Positions 7,401 to 15,853 of a stretch of DNA of 64,000 nucleotides are shown piece by piece. Source of the stretch: Wylensekiella montiformis. Lineage in GTDB: Bacteria > Bacillota > Negativicutes > Selenomonadales > Selenomonadaceae. The notes beneath the pieces were generated by a model. It worked only from the letters and a program-made list of their open reading frames with translations. It did no database searches and was not told the origin of the DNA. Numbering within the stretch: position 1 is the stretch's first letter; every line of letters starts with the position of its first letter. The translations under genes and the position numbers were made by a program. The stretch spans positions 124,001 to 188,000 of the forward strand of contig NZ_VUNL01000001.1 in the NCBI RefSeq assembly GCF_009697385.1, written 5' to 3'.

Positions 7401-9667
7401 TCCTTAGCAGCAACAGTAAGTGCTTTCTTCATTGCATCCTCATCTGCTGCTTTTGTCAAATCACGTGCTAACACAGCCGCTCTTTGTCTACTATCAGAGA
7501 ACAACAATACTTTCCTGCCTTGATTTATCAAATTTGAATACTTCGGAACAGATGGTTGTACATAAAATTGCTCAGATACAATATTAAAAAAAGGTTCATT
7601 TCCTTTAGTAACAAAATCAGTTGCAACAAAATTTCGTTTTTCACATTTTGGGCAAGTTTTAAATGTCCATTGGTTAGAACGCTCTTCTGTTTCATTAACA
7701 CTAAAAGCTACTTGAATGAATCCCTCCTCATTTGCATGGTCATTACAAGTATCCAATCTCCCTGCAACTGTATTAAGCCATCCAATCTTTATATCCTTTT
7801 TACGTTTAAAACTACCATCATTTGGTATTATATAAAAAAACACTTCTTTTAGGTTATCAGATAACTGTGCCCCCATCTCACTCCATACAAAAGGATTATT
7901 GCCCTCAGATGGATCCACATACCCATGCAAAAATAAAGCACCACAAGAACGTTCATTGAATAATTCATATATCATACTGCCACAACTGCAGCGTATTCCT
8001 GGCCTTTTTAGATATATTCTTCCTAGCCCCATACTACCATCATGATTTTTACATTTGCAGGCAGGATTTGAACAAGCATATATACCTTGCAAACCACGAA
8101 ACATCATATGTAATCTTGCCGGATATAAAACCTGATTGTCTTTATTTTTTGCCAACGGAGCAATAGCCAGCAACGTACTGGTAGCTTTCTGAGCAACATC
8201 AACCTCTACATCCGGAAAAGCTTTTTTAGCAAGCTGCTCAAAGCTTGTAGCATTCCCTCTCGTCTCCTTCATAATTCTTCTCATAGGATTTATGTCAGAT
8301 AATTGTTTGTAGAGCCAAATTTCTACGTCCTTACTATCATTAAAATCACAATTTTCTTCCAGACGTAGCCGTTGAGCAAAATCTTTTATTGCAAGACCTT
8401 TTCTATCCCATTCTGACTGCAAAGCATCAATATTATAATCACTTAATTCTTCTGGATTTATCTCTTTTCCAGTCAGGTCAATAGGAGTGTCCTTCCCTCT
8501 AATAATTACAAAAGAATTATCCTTCACATCCTGTGCACTCAGCTCACATGCGAATTCATAAATGCTTTCTTCCGCGCCAGATGGGACACTAGCACTTGTC
8601 AGTATAAACTGTATTCTGTCACGTCCTATACCCAGTTTATGCAACACTCTGCGAATAAGCAAAGCAACTTCACCGCCAGCAGAGCCACGATACATATGTG
8701 CTTCATCGATAACAAAGAGTAACTTATTCTTTTCTGAACTATCCAACCACTCACGAGTTGACTCCCATATTGTTTTTTCAATAGGACGCATGAGCATATA
8801 TTCAAGCATAGAATAGTTAGTTATCAATATATCCGGACATAAATTCTGCATTTCTTGCCGTGTAACCAATTCTGCATCCCGTGAATCTGTAATAACACTA
8901 GACTCTGACTCAAGACGATTTGCAAAATCTTCCAAACTGTATTTTGAAGGATATTTCCCCAATTCATGAAGTTTATTTTTCACCTCATCTGATTGTGCGA
9001 GGATATCCCTCCTTATTGTGTCTGCGTATTTAATATCCTCTTTCTTATCTCTTATACCGGGATAAGGTGTACGTCCTGTATACATACCAAATTGTGGAAT
9101 TCTCGACCCAGGGGCTAATTCTTGAATAAGATCATGAAAACCATTTTCTCCATTTCCAATCATCTTCCTCAAACGCCCCATCTGATCAGAGACCAATGCA
9201 TTCATAGGATACAACATTATTGTCCTTATACCACGCTTTTTCCATGTATCAGGCGAATGCATCTGCTCAATAACCAATTTTGTTGCCATTGGCCACATGA
9301 AACACTCAGTTTTACCAGAGCCAGTACCGGTTGAAACAAATAAATCATTGCCCTTATAATAGTTCTCCAAAGATTCTACCTGATGTAGATATGGATTTGC
9401 GAAAACACCAAGTTTTCGCTCCACCATCCCCTTTAGAATTCTTTTCACATCATCTGGAATATTAGCCGAATCTATACCATTGTGCATCTGCACATATGCA
9501 TGATTGGCCTCAATATAAGGTTCTTGAAATAGCACCCCTGTTTTCTCTAACTCACTCATACACGCAGAACGGAGTGCATCATTCTTTCCTAGATAAACAG
9601 TGCTGATATAATCTACCAGTTTTTTCTTAATTGCCTCATGAGTACTTTTGACACCATACTTATCCAT
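4430..9667 (-). CDS. giant DEAH-box helicase with DUF1998-like C-terminus (DruE-like)
   Basis: This is a 1,745-residue superfamily-2 helicase. Walker A T-G-T-G-S-G-K-T is at residues 113-120, D-E-A-H at 321-324, motif III (T-S-A-S) near 360, and motif VI Q-Q-R-A-G-R-A-G-R near 1,115. The two helicase lobes are therefore separated by an unusually long insert carrying zinc-type cysteine clusters (near 540-570 and again near 1,020-1,035). The C-terminus has a C-x3-C-x3-C-x2-C cluster near residue 1,620, typical of DUF1998/MZB-like helicases. Size and architecture match DruE of Druantia anti-phage systems better than DrmA/DrmB of DISARM, where these parts are separate proteins. A good AAGGAGG precedes ATG 9667, inside the end of the upstream gene (8-bp overlap). 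The DNA is AT-rich. The DruE assignment is from memory of the family. Confidence 0.8.
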   Translation of the reverse strand: MDKYGVKSTHEAIKKKLVDYISTVYLGKNDALRSACMSELEKTGVLFQEPYIEANHAYVQMHNGIDSANIPDDVKRILKGMVERKLGVFANPYLHQVESLENYYKGNDLFVSTGTGSGKTECFMWPMATKLVIEQMHSPDTWKKRGIRTIMLYPMNALVSDQMGRLRKMIGNGENGFHDLIQELAPGSRIPQFGMYTGRTPYPGIRDKKEDIKYADTIRRDILAQSDEVKNKLHELGKYPSKYSLEDFANRLESESSVITDSRDAELVTRQEMQNLCPDILITNYSMLEYMLMRPIEKTIWESTREWLDSSEKNKLLFVIDEAHMYRGSAGGEVALLIRRVLHKLGIGRDRIQFILTSASVPSGAEESIYEFACELSAQDVKDNSFVIIRGKDTPIDLTGKEINPEELSDYNIDALQSEWDRKGLAIKDFAQRLRLEENCDFNDSKDVEIWLYKQLSDINPMRRIMKETRGNATSFEQLAKKAFPDVEVDVAQKATSTLLAIAPLAKNKDNQVLYPARLHMMFRGLQGIYACSNPACKCKNHDGSMGLGRIYLKRPGIRCSCGSMIYELFNERSCGALFLHGYVDPSEGNNPFVWSEMGAQLSDNLKEVFFYIIPNDGSFKRKKDIKIGWLNTVAGRLDTCNDHANEEGFIQVAFSVNETEERSNQWTFKTCPKCEKRNFVATDFVTKGNEPFFNIVSEQFYVQPSVPKYSNLINQGRKVLLFSDSRQRAAVLARDLTKAADEDAMKKALTVAAKELQEWASSHGEQPTMSLLYVFFLKVAYLNKLRFFYGNNEKDLLEDLETMAQRYEKKGDKLRYTTIAKKYFYHKPEQYSEHLLRQLCSNFRSLTDAGLCWIEPCDIDEDDFEEIEETLEDVDMSLSEFKILFAAWAMEIMTSEYAIGSDIPDSIRRNITAYRQRMGVEDISKLPPRIRDFLSEHGLSTEQITVVTKLLSNFLAKGTDTSTSNYYLNMETVVLRYGVEHEWYKCPRCSGIFPYTIWGKCAHCGKGEPHLMIGDDFKGIDFWRGPVLRAIDGDPQALMTRINTEEHTAQLSHKDQRDNTWSTTEDFEMRFQNVHVNNDRPVDILSCTTTMEVGIDIGSLTAVGLRNIPPMRENYQQRAGRAGRKSAAISTIVTFADNRPHDSYYFHSPERIISGEPRTPWIDVNNLKLVFRHFNVILVTEFFDSIGLGADREEIESFFANWYGQFKTFVQDKRHEDFNIKALVPSGISFDFGAYKKEFISEMDELKEKVKSFPENYKEDDNSYKKVLDTLLEVGIFPTYSFPKDVVGFYVEDQYGKRIVQKPERSLDMAISEYAPGRIIVINKETYKSGGIYSFHSKFKPEEQDHPARPYFDSKDYYKPLYYCDEPSCNWMGLSYTKKCPFCGGESIQEKYLLRPWGFAPIAGSKQMTGDENAELSYAETPSYSITPAEDEMVNVVTYDNLRYSKRSDDPLIILNKGPKGKGFMVCEDCGAAVPGDEPAALDKIRKPYRHPHKDYNCHHPSSRRVNTFLGNQFLTDMVVYEISLDNDKINVEPSGLWIQRAGQTLAEAMTLAGGRLLDIEFNEIKSGYRLRYNKEKKKTFVDVFLFDSLSSGAGYCSALADRTEELMQETRNVLNSCSAECDSACHECLMHYWNQRVHGILDRFAALDLLDWCQHSKLPGKLSYAKQHELLNPLNFLGAEYSIEADGKKHYISIGGKKREIIAYPAMWSTQYIRLTTDGVVVVSDKLLKYALPKADSVIREQF

Positions 9668-10676
9668 TTTTGCCCTCCTTAATTCGTATACCTAAACTCT
9701 CAATAAAAGGCTTTACAAAATCCCAGATGAATGGAGTCATAATCCAAGCCGATATGTCATTTACATGACGCAATGGCCAAGCGTATCTTTCCAGTAGAGA
9801 GTTCTCTTTTTCCGGAAGATGTGCATTAAGTCTCAAATATACATGTGAATCATACACTTTTATGGTTGCTTCAGAGGAATTATTTACACTATCTCTCAGC
9901 GCATACATAATCCTTTTATGATAACCTTGATTTTTAAGAAATGGATCTATCCTATGCAACAATTTCATCTTAGGTTTTAACAAATAATACTCATACTCTG
10001 ATTTATTTATACAACTCCGACCAAGTATTATTCCACATACATCTTGTGGCAATGATTCCTGCCATGCAGAACTGTTATTTTTTACATAAGTCGCTGGATT
10101 AAAAAACTGCCATCCGTTTGTATTAGGGAACTCTTTCGACCACCATAATTCTTTTAAAAATTCATTTAGCCAGTCCTGAATTCTTATTAATTTTTCTGCC
10201 GGATTAACTATAGCGTTTCTTCTAATGGTAGCGACGCCAACGTACTCTATATCATCTCCTAACAATTCTCCGTATAAAGTTTCCACCCCTGTTGATAGTT
10301 GCTTTGAATATGAATGTGACAATGCTATATTTGTATTGAATCCTTCATTACGAAGGTCACCATGTTTCAACAGTCTTGTTCGAATTAAATTTACAGGATG
10401 GTGTTCTGTTTCTGATAAATTAAACCAAAAGGACAACTCAGGATATATTTTACATATATTCTCTAAAATTACTCGACTTCTTTCATATATATGTCTTCTA
10501 CTTACACCTATAAAATTTGAGTCCCTATTACCGACTGGTCGATCCATTGCTATTGCTTTTATCCAACAAGACATTGCAGAATAAACAACTCTACTTCTAT
10601 ATTCAAGAGAAGATTCATCTTGAAATGGAATTATTCCCAAGTCCATTGCCATCTTATCTACTTCTTTTTCAGCCAA
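9660..10676 (-). CDS. uncharacterised defence-operon protein (338 aa)
   Basis: I do not recognise this 338-residue protein. It has no signal peptide or membrane segment. It is rich in aromatic residues, with conserved-looking patches R-R-H-I-Y-E-R-S-R near residue 60, F-F-N-P-A-T-Y near 195 and a C-terminal P-F-I-W-D-F. The start is TTG 10676, with GAGGTG six bases upstream; a later in-frame ATG (10652) is possible. It lies 10 bp after the coiled-coil gene and overlaps the helicase gene by 8 bp, so it is probably made together with the helicase and may be its partner. It is a candidate for one of the unknown Druantia type II proteins (DruF/DruG), but I cannot say which. Confidence 0.7.
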   Translation of the reverse strand: MAEKEVDKMAMDLGIIPFQDESSLEYRSRVVYSAMSCWIKAIAMDRPVGNRDSNFIGVSRRHIYERSRVILENICKIYPELSFWFNLSETEHHPVNLIRTRLLKHGDLRNEGFNTNIALSHSYSKQLSTGVETLYGELLGDDIEYVGVATIRRNAIVNPAEKLIRIQDWLNEFLKELWWSKEFPNTNGWQFFNPATYVKNNSSAWQESLPQDVCGIILGRSCINKSEYEYYLLKPKMKLLHRIDPFLKNQGYHKRIMYALRDSVNNSSEATIKVYDSHVYLRLNAHLPEKENSLLERYAWPLRHVNDISAWIMTPFIWDFVKPFIESLGIRIKEGKNG

Positions 10677-10686
10677 TCAATTCACC

Positions 10687-13428
10687 TCAAAGAAATTTCT
10701 CGATTAACTTTTCACCATACGAAATTCCATTTTCGATAAAACAAGAATTTAACATTTCTTCCTTTCCTAAGGAAAGTGCGACAGCAATCATTTGTTTCAA
10801 AATTGTATAGCTTTCATTCAAATCAAGATTGTAATAAGATAAGTATAATGCATATAAATTTGCCTGCCTATTACCAATTATCGATGCAAATGGAGTTAAT
10901 TCCTTCTTCTTTACCTTAAATTCCTTATCATTATTTTTACGTTTAAAACTCATTGAGATATCAAATGAATTAACAGTTTCGCAAGCCATCATATCTAGAC
11001 CTTCATCGCCATTAATATAAAAAGAAGTTGACCAAACATTGGAAGGAATCATATTTAAAGATATCCCTTCAATAGAGAGAAATACCACGAGCTCTTCTTC
11101 CATGCATTTAAGTCGGTTAACTAAAACATTATAAACGCCGATACTATAACTATCAAAAACACCATGAATAAGAATTACTCGATTTTCATGTTCTTGTATT
11201 TCATTTCTTATAGTTTCAGTCAAGCTATCAACATTAATTTCTGGACTACTTATAAAGATTTCAGATAATTCCCCGCCCTTAATAGTGGCAGCAACACATT
11301 GACCTATAGATGTAGAATTATCACCAATAACTATAGGAATATGATTGCCAATTCCAAAAGAAATAGTTTGTGCCATCTCTATCGAAACTTCTTCTCGATA
11401 CCCTATTATATTGAAATTTGCTATCAATTCTTCTTCAAAGGTATCTATGTCATCTATATTTCCACCGTTAACACATGGCATTAAACTTTTGTAAACATTA
11501 ATTTTCTTTCCATTACTTTTCTCACTCGAGCTTTGTTCTCGTACAGGCGAAACGAATGCCATTTGACTGATAAATTCTGCAGCATTCTTTTTAGCCTCTT
11601 CAATGCGTATGGCAATCTTACTTTCTACTTCTAATGCCAGTCTCTTTTTCTCTTCTATTTTATTATTAATTCCATTTATTTCTTCAGCGAGTTCAGATTT
11701 TTGTTTTATAAGCACTTCTGCATCTTTCCGCTCTTTAACAGTTGCTTTTTCAGCTTCCTTTAATTTCTCTTGTGCCAATTCAAACATTGTTGAATTTTCT
11801 TTTCTCCATTCGTCAGTTAACTGTTCTTTACAACGCATAATCAAATCCGTGTTTCGTTCTAAAGCTACAGCTAAAATCTGCGTATCAAAATCAGATGATG
11901 TTAAATAGGAATCAACACTATTAAAGAATGAATCAACATATTCTTTTGCTTCTTGTTCTTTACATGCAAATGTTTCTGCCAATTCTTGCACAATTGTTTG
12001 CTTAGGAATATTTTCCAGATAATTCCTACACCTTTGAGCTTCTTTTTTTGACCATCCATTCTCCCGAAGATGCGTTATCGATGCTCTGGAAAGGAGCATT
12101 TCTTTTATAGCATCAAACGGTGTACGTACTCGGTAAACGGACTGGGGAATTCCTAAATTCATCTTACGGAAAACACGGATACCTGCTAACTTTATTGTAT
12201 CAGTAAATCGCACAGTATAATGTGGCAACATAAAAACAGATTTATCCAGTCTCACCTTCGTCCCTGAACATTCTAAATTTCCCGGAGAACACAGTAATCC
12301 CTCTTTTATGCCACTAGACGTAGTACAAACGAACAAAACTTTGTCACTGATAAATGTTTTTTCGAACCATTGAGTTATATACTTTGCAATATCAGTCAGA
12401 TTCTTACATTGAGGAAATTCAATAACCTCAGTAAATTTCGTATTCCGATTATATTCACTTTTAATATAATCCTTAGATGGATCAACATCACGAGGATCTG
12501 CTCTCCAACTCCAAATTGCAATTTCCCCATCTGTTGCTGGTCCATTTTTCCAATACAATCTATCTCTGTTCTCAAAATAATGTGGTGCATTATCATCAGG
12601 TATAAATAACTGTATTTCACCATCACTTATATCTGCCAATCTATTAATCCAAATTTGGCCATTATAATCGTGACTAATTTGTCCAATTGACACGTATTGG
12701 AATTGCCGAAATTCATCCTGTCTAAATTCATCATCCACATATTCACAAAGGCGCTTATAATGTTCAAGCTCGGATTGCATATTATATAAATTTTCTTCTG
12801 CTTTTTTAAGCTTCGAATTTATATTCTCAACTTCATCATTACATGTTTTAGTATGCAATTTTAGCTCTTTTATATTATTATTTAATATTTTTTCATGTTC
12901 TTTGTATCTTTCTATTTCAGCATTTAATTCATCAATTTTTACATTTGCCTCATTAAGCAAAATTGATGTACTTATGTTTTTTTCCTCAGAAGCACTTTTA
13001 TTTTTTGATATTTTTTCAGCAAACGAAAGAGCATCTTTTAATAGTTGTATATAATCATTATTAACATCCCGATTTACTAATTTAAAGTATAAGCTAGGAC
13101 AGTCTGCAAAAAAGCAATTAGGTATTGTCTTGAGTAATGCCTCTCCAGCAGAATATCCAGCATTTTCAAGTTCATTAATATTATCTTGAATTTGTTCTAA
13201 CCATCTAGTAACAGTAGATTCTATAAACGCTGTGACAAACGGCTTATTGGCATTTTTTACAAACGTATCCAGGGTATCTCTATCCGATAACGTTTCTGGT
13301 CTAAACCCAGATTTTATTTTACCAAACTCTTTCGGATTTTTCTGAAAATAATTTCTTATTACATCAAGAGGTATTCGCTCACAGATATATTCTAGTTCCT
13401 TTTGCGACAAATCACCAAGATTTTTCAT
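10687..13428 (-). CDS. large coiled-coil defence protein (913 aa), possible degenerate NTPase
   Basis: This is a 913-residue protein with two clear coiled-coil regions, around residues 145-230 and 570-640, rich in E, K and L heptads. Between them is a mixed globular domain with W-x-W motifs. The C-terminal third has I-V-I-G-D-N-S-T-S-I-G-Q, in the place and style of a Walker A loop but lacking the G-K-S/T residues, followed by V-I-L-I-H-G-V-F-D, which resembles a Walker B strand. I chose ATG 13428 because GGGAAGGAT lies nine bases upstream; an ATG at 13461 overlaps the preceding gene but has no clear ribosome site. The function is unknown. It may be a scaffold or a catalytically dead ATPase working with the helicase. 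Confidence 0.75.
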   Translation of the reverse strand: MKNLGDLSQKELEYICERIPLDVIRNYFQKNPKEFGKIKSGFRPETLSDRDTLDTFVKNANKPFVTAFIESTVTRWLEQIQDNINELENAGYSAGEALLKTIPNCFFADCPSLYFKLVNRDVNNDYIQLLKDALSFAEKISKNKSASEEKNISTSILLNEANVKIDELNAEIERYKEHEKILNNNIKELKLHTKTCNDEVENINSKLKKAEENLYNMQSELEHYKRLCEYVDDEFRQDEFRQFQYVSIGQISHDYNGQIWINRLADISDGEIQLFIPDDNAPHYFENRDRLYWKNGPATDGEIAIWSWRADPRDVDPSKDYIKSEYNRNTKFTEVIEFPQCKNLTDIAKYITQWFEKTFISDKVLFVCTTSSGIKEGLLCSPGNLECSGTKVRLDKSVFMLPHYTVRFTDTIKLAGIRVFRKMNLGIPQSVYRVRTPFDAIKEMLLSRASITHLRENGWSKKEAQRCRNYLENIPKQTIVQELAETFACKEQEAKEYVDSFFNSVDSYLTSSDFDTQILAVALERNTDLIMRCKEQLTDEWRKENSTMFELAQEKLKEAEKATVKERKDAEVLIKQKSELAEEINGINNKIEEKKRLALEVESKIAIRIEEAKKNAAEFISQMAFVSPVREQSSSEKSNGKKINVYKSLMPCVNGGNIDDIDTFEEELIANFNIIGYREEVSIEMAQTISFGIGNHIPIVIGDNSTSIGQCVAATIKGGELSEIFISSPEINVDSLTETIRNEIQEHENRVILIHGVFDSYSIGVYNVLVNRLKCMEEELVVFLSIEGISLNMIPSNVWSTSFYINGDEGLDMMACETVNSFDISMSFKRKNNDKEFKVKKKELTPFASIIGNRQANLYALYLSYYNLDLNESYTILKQMIAVALSLGKEEMLNSCFIENGISYGEKLIEKFL

Positions 13429-13444
13429 AACTATATATCCTTCC

Positions 13445-15061
13445 CTATTTGTATTTCCCATATATTTCTTTTTTTATCTCTAAATCAATCAATCGAAGTT
13501 GTCTCAACATTTCCAAGTGAATTTTTCCGTTTCTCATTGCGTTTAACATTAATTCATAAATCCTAGTTTCGTGATTTCGCTTAAACATCCTCAATAATGA
13601 ATTAATCCAGTGAGGTATCGGAACCATCAATCCCTTATTCATCGATTTCATAAGTTTATAATAGAAATCATCATAGTCATAAGAACATATTTCTTTCTTA
13701 GGTATATAATATTCAAAAACTGTATTTTCTACTACACAGAGCAATTCTGTATAGCTATCATTTGATGGAATCATTGTGATACAATCCCTAATTGGCATAT
13801 GCCTATAAATTCTATTATTTTCCTTTATATAAAAATCAAATTTAGCATTCGTTTCAATAAAAAAACCTTCTCTAAGTAATGAAGGATATATATCCTTCCA
13901 GAAAAAACTAACTCCTTGATTATTCGTAATTTTTATACTATGATGATATGTACTACTATGAACTTCTCTCGCTTCAAATATCACTTCTCTACCTACATAT
14001 TTTCTATCAACAGATAGCGCTATTGGTTCTCTCCCTACTAGTACATTTATCATCTTGATACCGACAGGTAATATTTCTATCTCTTTATTTTTTACCCCTG
14101 TATTGGAATAAGTATACACCTTGGGGTCTGAGTTCCCACTTGATACAACACAACATAGTGCCGATTTCGTCTCTATCGGAATCATGACATCTCTTTGAAT
14201 AACTGGTGGCCATATTGGAATTATTTCAGGCAAACATTCTAAAAGCCAAACACCAAATGTTTCTTTAAGATAATCATTTATTATCGAGAAATATTTTATA
14301 TCATCTGCAGATACTTTTATGTTAAATCTATATACTTTATATAAAGTATTTCCTATTGCTAAATCCCCAACAAGTTCTTGTTTAATTGCTGAATATGAGT
14401 GCAACTTACTTCTTACTACAGCATAATAATCTCTATTTGTGGAAATACTATCTCCACAACGTATCTTTTTTCCTCCCATTTCGCTATAGGAAAAGATAGC
14501 TCCTCCCCTTCCGAATCCGTCAGCATAGTCAGACCACTTCCGTTGAAGCCCCACTATATTTCCTTCTCCATAAGCAAAAATTTCAAAATTTTTACTAGAT
14601 GGTGGAGTGAAATCTACAGGTATTAAAGTCATTTCATCTTCAATAAAATTTGTCGGATTCAAACCTACCGTTCTAAAGCAATTACCTCCAGAGATTTTTA
14701 CTTTGTATCCTAGCTTTGAGGCTCTCCCCAACATCTCAGCACCTAAAGCAGGAAAGCCAATGTTCAACTGAAACTGACCGGATACACTACTAGTCAAAAA
14801 GACAGGCAGGCCAACTCTCTGGCTCAGAGTTAACCCCGACCTGCCATCCACTCTTTTATCACATTCTGGTGCTTGTGCTGTCTTTTCTTGATGATAAAAC
14901 TGACTTGGATGATTTCCCCCTCTATTTCTATAGAAAACCCGTTCGCCACATTCCGGGCAAAAGAAGCGATTTCGGCGCTCCGGTATATTTTTATCCTCAA
15001 ATTCTACCGCAGTAACTTCCTTTTCTTTTCCTACTGCATAACGATCAACTGCATACTGCAC
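13445..15061 (-). CDS. defence-operon protein with CoiA-like zinc motif (538 aa)
   Basis: This is a 538-residue protein. Residues 34-70 read F-F-C-P-E-C-G-E-R-V-F...H-P-S-Q-F-Y-H-Q, then E-C. This is close to the N-terminal zinc-binding module of the competence protein CoiA (C-P-x-C-G...H-F-x-H). The remaining 460 residues look like mixed alpha/beta and beta-rich domains that I cannot place. The start is GTG 15061, preceded at some distance by AAGGTAGG; there is no nearby in-frame ATG. It follows the restriction endonuclease by 37 bp and ends 16 bp before the coiled-coil gene. The DNA becomes markedly AT-rich here. A nucleic-acid-binding role is plausible but unproven. Confidence 0.75.
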   Translation of the reverse strand: MQYAVDRYAVGKEKEVTAVEFEDKNIPERRNRFFCPECGERVFYRNRGGNHPSQFYHQEKTAQAPECDKRVDGRSGLTLSQRVGLPVFLTSSVSGQFQLNIGFPALGAEMLGRASKLGYKVKISGGNCFRTVGLNPTNFIEDEMTLIPVDFTPPSSKNFEIFAYGEGNIVGLQRKWSDYADGFGRGGAIFSYSEMGGKKIRCGDSISTNRDYYAVVRSKLHSYSAIKQELVGDLAIGNTLYKVYRFNIKVSADDIKYFSIINDYLKETFGVWLLECLPEIIPIWPPVIQRDVMIPIETKSALCCVVSSGNSDPKVYTYSNTGVKNKEIEILPVGIKMINVLVGREPIALSVDRKYVGREVIFEAREVHSSTYHHSIKITNNQGVSFFWKDIYPSLLREGFFIETNAKFDFYIKENNRIYRHMPIRDCITMIPSNDSYTELLCVVENTVFEYYIPKKEICSYDYDDFYYKLMKSMNKGLMVPIPHWINSLLRMFKRNHETRIYELMLNAMRNGKIHLEMLRQLRLIDLEIKKEIYGKYK

Positions 15062-15098
15062 GCCTTTCGCCTACCTTCTTATGGAAAATCAACTATTG

Positions 15099-15839
15099 TT
15101 AATCGCCAGAATTGAACTCAACCAAACTCTCCCAGTCAATACTGCCGTCTTCCTTGCAGAACTTGATGGAAAACTCTCTGACCAGCCGATTGAATGCTTT
15201 GTTGTAACTTTCCTTGTAGGAGGCCACATACTGTTCCGGCAAATCCCCCATGAACTGGATGATTTTCAGATAGAAGTCTTCCTCGCCGGTAAGTTCAGCC
15301 CAAAACTGCTTGCCTGCAATTTCCCTGTACATTTTCGGCTTTCCACGACCCGTTACTTTCTTTTTGCCATAGCCATAGCCGATAATTGCCTCATACCTGG
15401 CCTTTGCCTGCTGAGCCAGTTTAGATGCTGCCGTAAAATTCTGCTCTTGGCGTTTCTTGCTGTCTGCGTTGAAAACAGCTGGACCGCTCTTTACTGCCAC
15501 GGCATAAATCGTATTGGTGGCGTTATCCTGAACCATTATATCAATCCCCTCGGCCAAAGCCTTGTTCCCGCCACTGGCAGCAATGGCCAGCGGCTCAAAG
15601 AAGCAGTTGCCGAAGATAGTTTCTTCGCTGGATGTAACAAAGGCACTAAGTACATTTTCCACGATTTCCGATGCGTTTTCCATCGCCTTGGCCCGATAGA
15701 GGTATGGATTCTTCCGCTTCATGATTTTCACAATATCCAGTCCGTCTATCTTTTCAATCAGGGTGCCATAAAAGTCTTCCATAGCCTTTGCAATAGCTTT
15801 TACGACTTCATCCTCATGATATTCTTTTCCAATCGCCAT
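15099..15839 (-). CDS. type II restriction endonuclease, PmeII-like family
   Basis: This is a 246-residue protein, start ATG 15839 with GGAG eight bases upstream (an earlier in-frame GTG at 15848 is less likely). It carries G-I-D-I-M-V followed about 15 residues later by Y-A-V-A-V-K-S-G-P, the D...(E/A)xK core of PD-(D/E)XK nucleases. The V-K-S-G-P signature is the one I associate with PmeII-type restriction endonucleases, which usually accompany C5-cytosine methyltransferases. It lies 14 bp after the methyltransferase gene, as expected of a type II restriction-modification pair. The site specificity is unknown. A nicking or modification-sensing role in the larger operon is also possible. Confidence 0.75.
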   Translation of the reverse strand: MAIGKEYHEDEVVKAIAKAMEDFYGTLIEKIDGLDIVKIMKRKNPYLYRAKAMENASEIVENVLSAFVTSSEETIFGNCFFEPLAIAASGGNKALAEGIDIMVQDNATNTIYAVAVKSGPAVFNADSKKRQEQNFTAASKLAQQAKARYEAIIGYGYGKKKVTGRGKPKMYREIAGKQFWAELTGEEDFYLKIIQFMGDLPEQYVASYKESYNKAFNRLVREFSIKFCKEDGSIDWESLVEFNSGD

Positions 15840-15853
15840 ATCTTTCACTCCCG

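Noticed and set aside
4430-9667. Possible DISARM system (DrmA/DrmB with a methylase).
   Set aside because: In DISARM the helicase and DUF1998 parts are separate proteins, with a PLD-type DrmC. Here one 1,745-aa chain carries both and no PLD motif is seen, so DruE is the better match.
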